Shown here: positions 57,721-64,000 of the stretch, piece after piece | Numbering within the stretch: the first letter of the stretch is position 1 | How the letters are laid out: each line of letters starts with the position of its first letter | NCBI GenBank assembly: GCA_964007475.1 | Contig: OZ023273.1 | Location: 44,455,525-44,519,524, forward strand | Reading direction: 5' to 3' | DNA: 64,000 nt | Origin: Hybos culiciformis | Lineage: Eukaryota; Arthropoda; Insecta; Diptera; Hybotidae | Notes under the pieces: generated by a model | The model's input: the letters and a program-made list of their open reading frames with translations, nothing else | The model's database searches: none | Told to the model about the DNA's origin: nothing | Position numbers and translations under genes: made by a program

Positions 57721-60700
57721 ACGAAACATAAATAAAAAATCTTAAATACACTAATCCATATACACATCGACTTTTTAAATATACTTATAATATCTAGATC
57801 TATAAATATAATTATTTCTGCAACAAATCAAGCAAGAATTTTTAATACGAATTCTTTCATTATGATTATTTTCAAACTAAGAATATGTTTATATGTGCAT
57901 GAATCTGATAAGAACTATTTAATTTTTTTTTTAAATAAAACTAAAATTCTATATCAATATTTAAAAACAACAAACCTTTAATATTTTATTATTTTTAAGA
58001 AAATTAAATAAAAAAAAAAAATATAAAATTAAACAAATTCACTTGATTATGTAATTAATTTTTCCATTAAATTTAAATTTTAAATAAAAAAAATCCATTT
58101 AAGAGCGGTCTTTTCAATTTGGTTGTTAATTCAATTAAACAAATAAAAAACTGAAGTAAATTTTTAAGAGGAATTTCATTTCACTTTGGGAATTATGTGA
58201 TGATGGTCTATTTTTAGTTAAAATGCACTTTAAAAGATATTCCCAAGTATCTAATAATAAAAAAGAAATTATAGAAATATGCAAAATATATGTTAAAAAT
58301 AGAATACACTGTCCCATAATTTCTTGTCGATATTTTTTACTGGAAATTATTTTATATACGTTAATTATTTGTTTCAATTAATTAAAATAATTTGTGTAAG
58401 TTCTTATATTCAAAATTCTGTTGAGTGGAATTTCGAGTTTTATGAGGCCCTTTTAAGTTAAGATTATAATAGAAAAACTGTAAAATAAGTACAATAATTA
58501 TGATTTAACGTGAATATGTGTGTAGATATGACTGTATATGTGCATTTACCTACATAATATCGAATGAGACTCATTTATGTTTTTAATTAACTAATATTAA
58601 TTTCTTGTCAAAATGATGAAAATTTCTACTAATTTTTGTATTCTTTAATTAAAAATTCAATTGTAAATCCAGTCATCTTGGCTTCCCAATTAATTTAAGT
58701 TTTATGCTTTTACATTTAATCTAAAAGTTTAAGGAACGTATACACACATTTATAATGCACGTAAAATTAACGCAATTGATTTGAATCAGATTTGATTAAA
58801 ATTTAAATTATATGAATATACAATTTTTATGTGTTAAAGATAATCTGACAGACCAGTGCCCATCCACTGCTATACTCCGTTATGTTAATAATGTTCAATA
58901 ATTCATCTATATACGACGCAGCGAACGAGCGTTTAAATTTAATATTGTAAAATAAAAAAAAAAACTTAAGTTATTGGAGATAAATATTTACATAATTTTC
59001 GTTGATGTATACATATTTGAATTTTAAATACATAAAAATTTAAAAGGCGTTGAAAATTTTGAATTAAAAAGCTTAGTAAAGTTTAAAAATATAAATGCAT
59101 ATTAAAAAAATAAGATATTCTTATGTTCCACATATTTTATTATTGTAGAAAAAAAATTAAAGCTTTAATGAACAGAATAAGTTAACTTCTTATCGTTTCA
59201 TGCTTTTTTAGAATGTTTTTAAAAACATAATACAAATTGTTTATTATCGACCTTTCTCTTTAACGATATTCTCGATAATTTTCATCATTATTTAGGTTTA
59301 GAACATTGTCACGAGAACATTTTTATATTTACTTTTTTCTTCAGTATCTTATAGTGGAATAAACCCGAATTTTAAAATTTCGTTAAACTTTGATAAGCAA
59401 AACAAGAATAGTATTAATTAAGGTTCCATCAATTTAAAATTTTGATGAATTTTTACGTGGAAAATATTTTTCCATTATAAGTTCAAGATAATCCAAAATC
59501 CATTCTAACTGTATAAGTATATGCTATATAAATAAATGTAAAAACTATGTTTAATGAATTCAGATAATCGTGGTAACAATATATGATCCACTATTACGTA
59601 TGTTCATTTACATAAATATTATGTTACAAACATGTATAAAATATAGATACTTTATAAGTAAAATTATTAACTTCCTTTAAAATGAAATATGTACATTTTC
59701 ACAATAAAAAAAAATACTAAATTGGTTGGTCATGCAAAGCACACTAATGTTATGGTGCAAATAATGTCCACCTACATTATTAGTGGTAACTTATTGCCTA
59801 ATTTTAAAATAAATTTAGATATAAAAATATATAAAAAAAAAAAACGCTGCTGTATATTGCAAGCAATTTCTTTTTATAATAAATAACTTTTATTTTTATC
59901 AGATTTAAGCTTTAACAATTTAAAAATTACTTCAATCGTTTTATTATTGATGATTGAATATTATGTTGAGAAATTAAAAATAACTGCATTTATAAAATTT
60001 GATACTAAATTTGATTGAAGTTTGTCAGCATTTCTATATTTCTTATTGATCTTCTTTCCAGTGTCTGTAGGCCTTCCCAAAACTTTCTTCTTTTTTAGAA
60101 ATATTAATTTTATGCGTATTATTCTTTCTTTAATGCTGAAATATATTTACGATTGCAATCAGTAGTATTTCCATTAGTATATTATATTAGTATATAGCAG
60201 AACAAGTAATGGTAAATATAATTACATATAATGTGTGTTAATTGTTGTTATTCTGAGACACTTTCTAAGAAGATCTATTTTTTAATTTTTCTTTCCACCA
60301 GACCTATATCGTACTATTTCGTGGAAGAGAGCAGTTAAATGCTTTTTTATATATATATACAGACACATAATTTATTCTTTAAATTTATACAATTTATATT
60401 CCAAAGTTGAGCATAACATAGCAAAAACTATTGTTAACAAATTTATTAAATGGCCAATGCAATTGCAAAATAATTTTACAGCAATCATTGATGTGCCCAA
60501 AATACCTAATTAAAAAAAATATTTTCTAAAATAATGATGAAATATTAAAGACAAAGCATATATTTATTGCTTTACTGTTTCATAAATTCACAAAACATGT
60601 AATGAAGTAAAAATAATAATGTGATTGCATGAACCTATCAAATTTTTCCATTGAATTAAAAGATTAAAACGTCTGATGGTAAAACTAACTCCATTAGACA

Positions 60701-61977
60701 TTAGACAAACAAGTAACAAACAAGTACCCATTATGCGCACGCCGAAATTCAAAGAAAACAATAATTCTTCTTTATTTTTTTTTAAATCAATGACTATCCC
60801 TTTTTTTTTATTTTTATCATTGAAGAAAAACAAAATAAATGGCCAGATTTGAATGCAATGAAAATAGAATTTTCATTTATACATAATTTTCTTTTAGATA
60901 TTTTTGACTAATTAATTTTGTATTCGATTGCAAATAATTTTGTAGGTATTTAATTTGCTTTAAATATTTGTATAAGTTTATAGTTCATTTACATAAAATT
61001 TATACATAAATAAGGAAAGCAAAAATAAATTAAAACATGTTATGAATTTGCAGTGGCAAAATTATGGAATGGATATTTCTTTTGAACACGGCAAGACGGA
61101 ACAGTAGCTTTTAAAAATTGGGACTTGCATTGCAATTTTTTTTTTAAATATTTTAAGTCTCATTTTCACATTTTTATTTAATATAGTTTATACGTTTTTT
61201 ATAATTTTAAATAAATTTAAAGCTTCAATTATCACAAGTTATAAAAACAAACTAATTTTATTTTTCTCTTAAAAAAATTTATTTTCATTAATTTTTAACT
61301 TTTTGCGGATTCAAATTGCTGTATGTTGCTTCTCATCACAGCCACAGTTCATTTAAATGTTGCTATGTCTGATTAAAATGCAATAAGCTCTCCTCTTTGT
61401 CTTCATTTTAAATAAAATTTATTAATAATTTCATTTAAGCTTATGATCAGTATTATGTTGATATTTCAAAGGATCGAATGTTAAAATCAATTTTTCTTCA
61501 AATTTCGTAAATTCGATATTTCATATTTTATAATATCTACGAAGGAAAATATTTATTAAAATATATCTCAAAAGTGATGATAAACATTCTAATTTATAGA
61601 AATTGATTAAATAATGCAATTACAACATTTTTATATTTTGGTTGTTTTCTTTTAGAATTTGGTAAGATAAAATTACTGCTGCTTTTGAGATGAATGATGA
61701 TCATATAACAAAAAGAACCCAAGTAATGCATGTTGGCTTTGTTTTCTGGATGTCTTATTGAATTTTCTGCACTTATTGTCGCCGAGTAGTTTTGTAATGA
61801 ATATTCTCAAGGACATTATATTTTGTACATACTAGACACTAGAGGATTGTTTCCGGATAACGAGTTGTTCGTGGATAGTTCTTGGATTATTGTATCATTT
61901 TTATAGAAATGTTAAATTAGCGCTGGATTAGCTCCCGAACTAGCTAACCCAGGATTTTTTCCTTTATTTACGGTGTC

Positions 61978-62260
61978 CTGAAATAGCGCCGCCTGACATA
62001 GTGCCGCCTGAGATAGTGCCGCCCGAGAAACTGAAATAGCGCCGCCTCATTTTCGATATTAAACTAAAACTGAAATAGTGCCGCTCAATTCGATTTCATA
62101 TAAAACTGAAATAGCGCCGCCGATGTCAGTTTTCTAAATTGGCGGCATTATTCCAGTTGAAACTGAATTAATGCCGCCAATTTGAAACTGAAATAGCGCC
62201 GCCGATTTCATTTTTCTGATTTGACGGCACTAATTCAAAACTTTTTGAATTAGCACCGCT
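61978..62260. repeat. array of eleven ~18-bp GCCGCC motifs in both orientations
   Basis: The consensus is AACTGAAATAGYGCCGCC. Direct copies start at about 61978, 61997, 62011, 62029, 62068, 62104, 62161, 62186 and 62245. Inverted copies are at 62141-62158 and 62223-62239. Spacing is irregular (16-39 bp) and the sequence between copies is unrelated, so this is a clustered binding-site-like array and not a simple satellite. Such subterminal arrays are typical of transposase-binding regions of large DNA transposons. Confidence 0.85.
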
Positions 62261-63520
62261 ACAAAAATGTCGGACGATCCAGAAAGGGTGGAAAAAAATT
62301 CTTATAGCTGTTGTGCATAATGGGTGACTGTACCGCGTCCCGCTCGCTTCGCGCAAATCCCACTGACCAACCATCGCCCGCATGCTAGAATTTGTCGTTT
62401 TTACAATCTTGAACTTCCGTTAACCACCAACTTGCGATATTGGCACGAAATCCAGCGCTGTCGTATGTGAAAATGCGATTATATTGTGTTTTGTTTTATT
62501 ATATCTAAATAAAGATACGATGTCAACCGTACTTAATAAATATCGACAACTTACGATATTAAACGGCAGAAAAAAATTTGCAATTATCGTATATCTATTT
62601 AGGCAATGTTAGTAAATTAAGATATCATCGTAAAAACTTAAAAATGTGAAAATATGATAGAAAATTTCAAATTTTCAAATAAATTTTAATTGTTAAAAAT
62701 ATAATATAATTTTTTTCATAAAACCATGTAAAAAAAATGAGGACTCTTGAAGAAAAATTTTAAAACAAACAGTTTTTTGCTTCCTGTGAAAACTAGTGTT
62801 TTTGAGATACGATAGTACTCTTCAGAATCTTCGCAATTATTTTTGTTTTATTTTTAAAAATTTATTTTTTAATTTTTTATAAAAAAAATAACTCTTCAGT
62901 TTTCGCATATTATTCTAATTATCATATAACTAGCGACTCGTCAACGCCGTTTTGCATGAACATTATTTTAATTCGGAAACGACTGACCATCTTTATATGG
63001 TGTAAAGTTTCAGCTGTCATCGACCAGATAGCAGATATTGATATCCCTGCATGCTTAAATTCATTTTCGAAGTAATATTCTTAGTGTGATTTTGAATTAA
63101 AATAAATACATTTTTTTTTTGTTAAAAATCATTAATTTTGTTGATAAAATGCTGACCCTTTAACTTCGTGCGCCCGCATCCTACCGGTAGTTATCCACTG
63201 CTCTAATTATAATATTTTGAGGATATTACTTGAATATATTTTTTTGAGGCAGGAACTTAAACAAGTCAAAATTTATTACGACCAACGATTAATTACTTAT
63301 ATTATTTGAACAATATGGACAAAGGTTTTTTATTTTTGATATTTTGACAAATAAAATTTTTACATAAAAAATATGTAACAAAAAGTTATATGAGAAAGAT
63401 TCTCTCTCAGACTAAAAAAAAAGTAGTAAGAATGCTTTGTAAAATTTTGCTTTCGATTTTGTTTTTCACTCAAAATTAAATAAAAATGTGGTTCAACAGA
63501 AAACTCTGTGGCAAAACGGA
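62261..63520. other. GC-richer transposon-like DNA, then AT-rich DNA
   Basis: 62261-62470 is unusually GC-rich (CCGCGTCCCGCTCGCTTCGC) and probably belongs to the same element as the motif array. A 71-codon minus-strand ORF spanning it begins in noncoding repeat and ends within the array, so it is not called. Less AT-rich patches at 62935-63060 and 63165-63200 have no open frame I trust. Confidence 0.45.
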
Positions 63521-63572
63521 ATAACAGCATAAGTTCAAAAAAGATGTTTTTCAGGAAAGCAATTTAAAGAAA

Positions 63573-64000
63573 TTTTTCCATCTGTAAAATGATATAAAAA
63601 CGAGATTATGCTGTTATGTAATAAGGAATATTTCAGTTAATAATTGAGAGATTATTCCAAAAAATTGCCAGAATAGAAATAAGAACACGTAGAAAAAGAT
63701 GGCATTAATAACTCGATTTCGACATAACTCGACATATGCTCTTATTCCTTATTCCCACAGAACTATTCTATAATCAGGTCCACGAGCGAATTTTTCCATC
63801 TGTAAAATTATATAAAAACGAGATTAGGCTGTTATGTAATAAGGAATATTTCAGTTAATAATTGAGAGATTATTCCAAAAAATTGCCAGAATAGAAATAA
63901 GAACACGTAGAAAAAGATGGCATTAATAACTCGATTTCGACATAACTCGACATATGCTCTTATTCCTTATTCCCACAGAACTATTCTATAATCAGGTCCA
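63573..64000. repeat. 218-bp tandem repeat, two units, running off the window
   Basis: Unit 1 (63573-63790) and unit 2 (63791-64000, incomplete) differ at two positions by eye (63591/63809 and 63609/63827). Each unit contains the inverted pair AATAAGGAATA / TATTCCTTATT (63620-63630 and 63743-63753 in unit 1). The near identity suggests a young satellite or a recent duplication; the array length lies outside the window. Confidence 0.92.

Larger units (their letters stand above)
56435..61977. other. AT-rich DNA, no gene seen
   Basis: Apart from the two features listed separately (56971-57050 and 57570-57720), no protein-like ORF or transposon was recognised. Patches at 58850-58930 and 61310-61400 are less AT-rich but have no usable frame. 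The rightmost ~150 bp (GCTGGATTAGCTCCCGAACT) may already belong to the repeat element at 61978. Confidence 0.5.

Noticed and set aside
62168..62383. 71-codon minus-strand ORF, GC-rich
   Set aside because: Runs into the GCCGCC motif array; open mainly because of local base composition.

Overview
The window is very AT-rich, intron-bearing, transposon-littered animal DNA, most probably from an insect. The evidence is a BEL/Pao LTR retrotransposon, a defensin-like CS-alpha-beta peptide gene, spliced coding exons with GTAAGT/AG junctions and several families of small inverted-repeat transposons. The species cannot be named from the sequence; an AT-rich dipteran is a guess. Genes are sparse: one small secreted-peptide gene, the 5' part of one multi-exon coiled-coil gene, and one nearly intact retroelement.

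Layout. 1-970: an intronless gene for an 80-residue secreted peptide with six cysteines in the CS-alpha-beta pattern, with a TATA box and a polyadenylation signal. 966-9371: a complete BEL/Pao element on the minus strand. It has 310-bp LTRs identical by eye, a 5-bp target duplication AAAGG, a primer-binding site matching the 3' end of tRNA-Tyr, a long leader with a ~168-bp tandem repeat, a gag ORF, a large gag-pol ORF in the -1 frame, and a polypurine tract. It landed just beyond the 3' end of the peptide gene. 9372-14828: AT-rich DNA with no gene seen. 14829-18719: repeats, namely a 148-bp perfect inverted repeat, a GC-richer transposon remnant, and a ~2.6-kb tandem-repeat block flanked by short inverted repeats. 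18720-39657: mostly featureless AT-rich DNA, part of which is probably intron, with a TTAA-flanked MITE and a small TA-flanked MITE.

39658-44018: four coding exons of a coiled-coil protein on the minus strand, in phase across all three introns (309 codons so far). The gene continues past a GTAAGT donor at 39657, but I could not find the next exon. 44019-61977: AT-rich DNA carrying an 897-bp hAT-like nonautonomous element with an 8-bp target duplication, a long foldback element, two members of one MITE family, a 40-bp tandem duplication and a possible conserved noncoding element. 61978-62260: eleven copies, in both orientations, of an 18-bp GCCGCC-containing motif. 63573-64000: nearly two units of a 218-bp tandem repeat that runs off the window.

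No tRNA, rRNA, CRISPR array or prokaryotic feature was recognised. The host genes show no functional link to each other. The retroelement parts (LTR promoter, primer site, leader, Gag, protease, RT, RNase H, integrase, polypurine tract) form one self-contained replication unit whose only visible defect is the gag/pol frame break.
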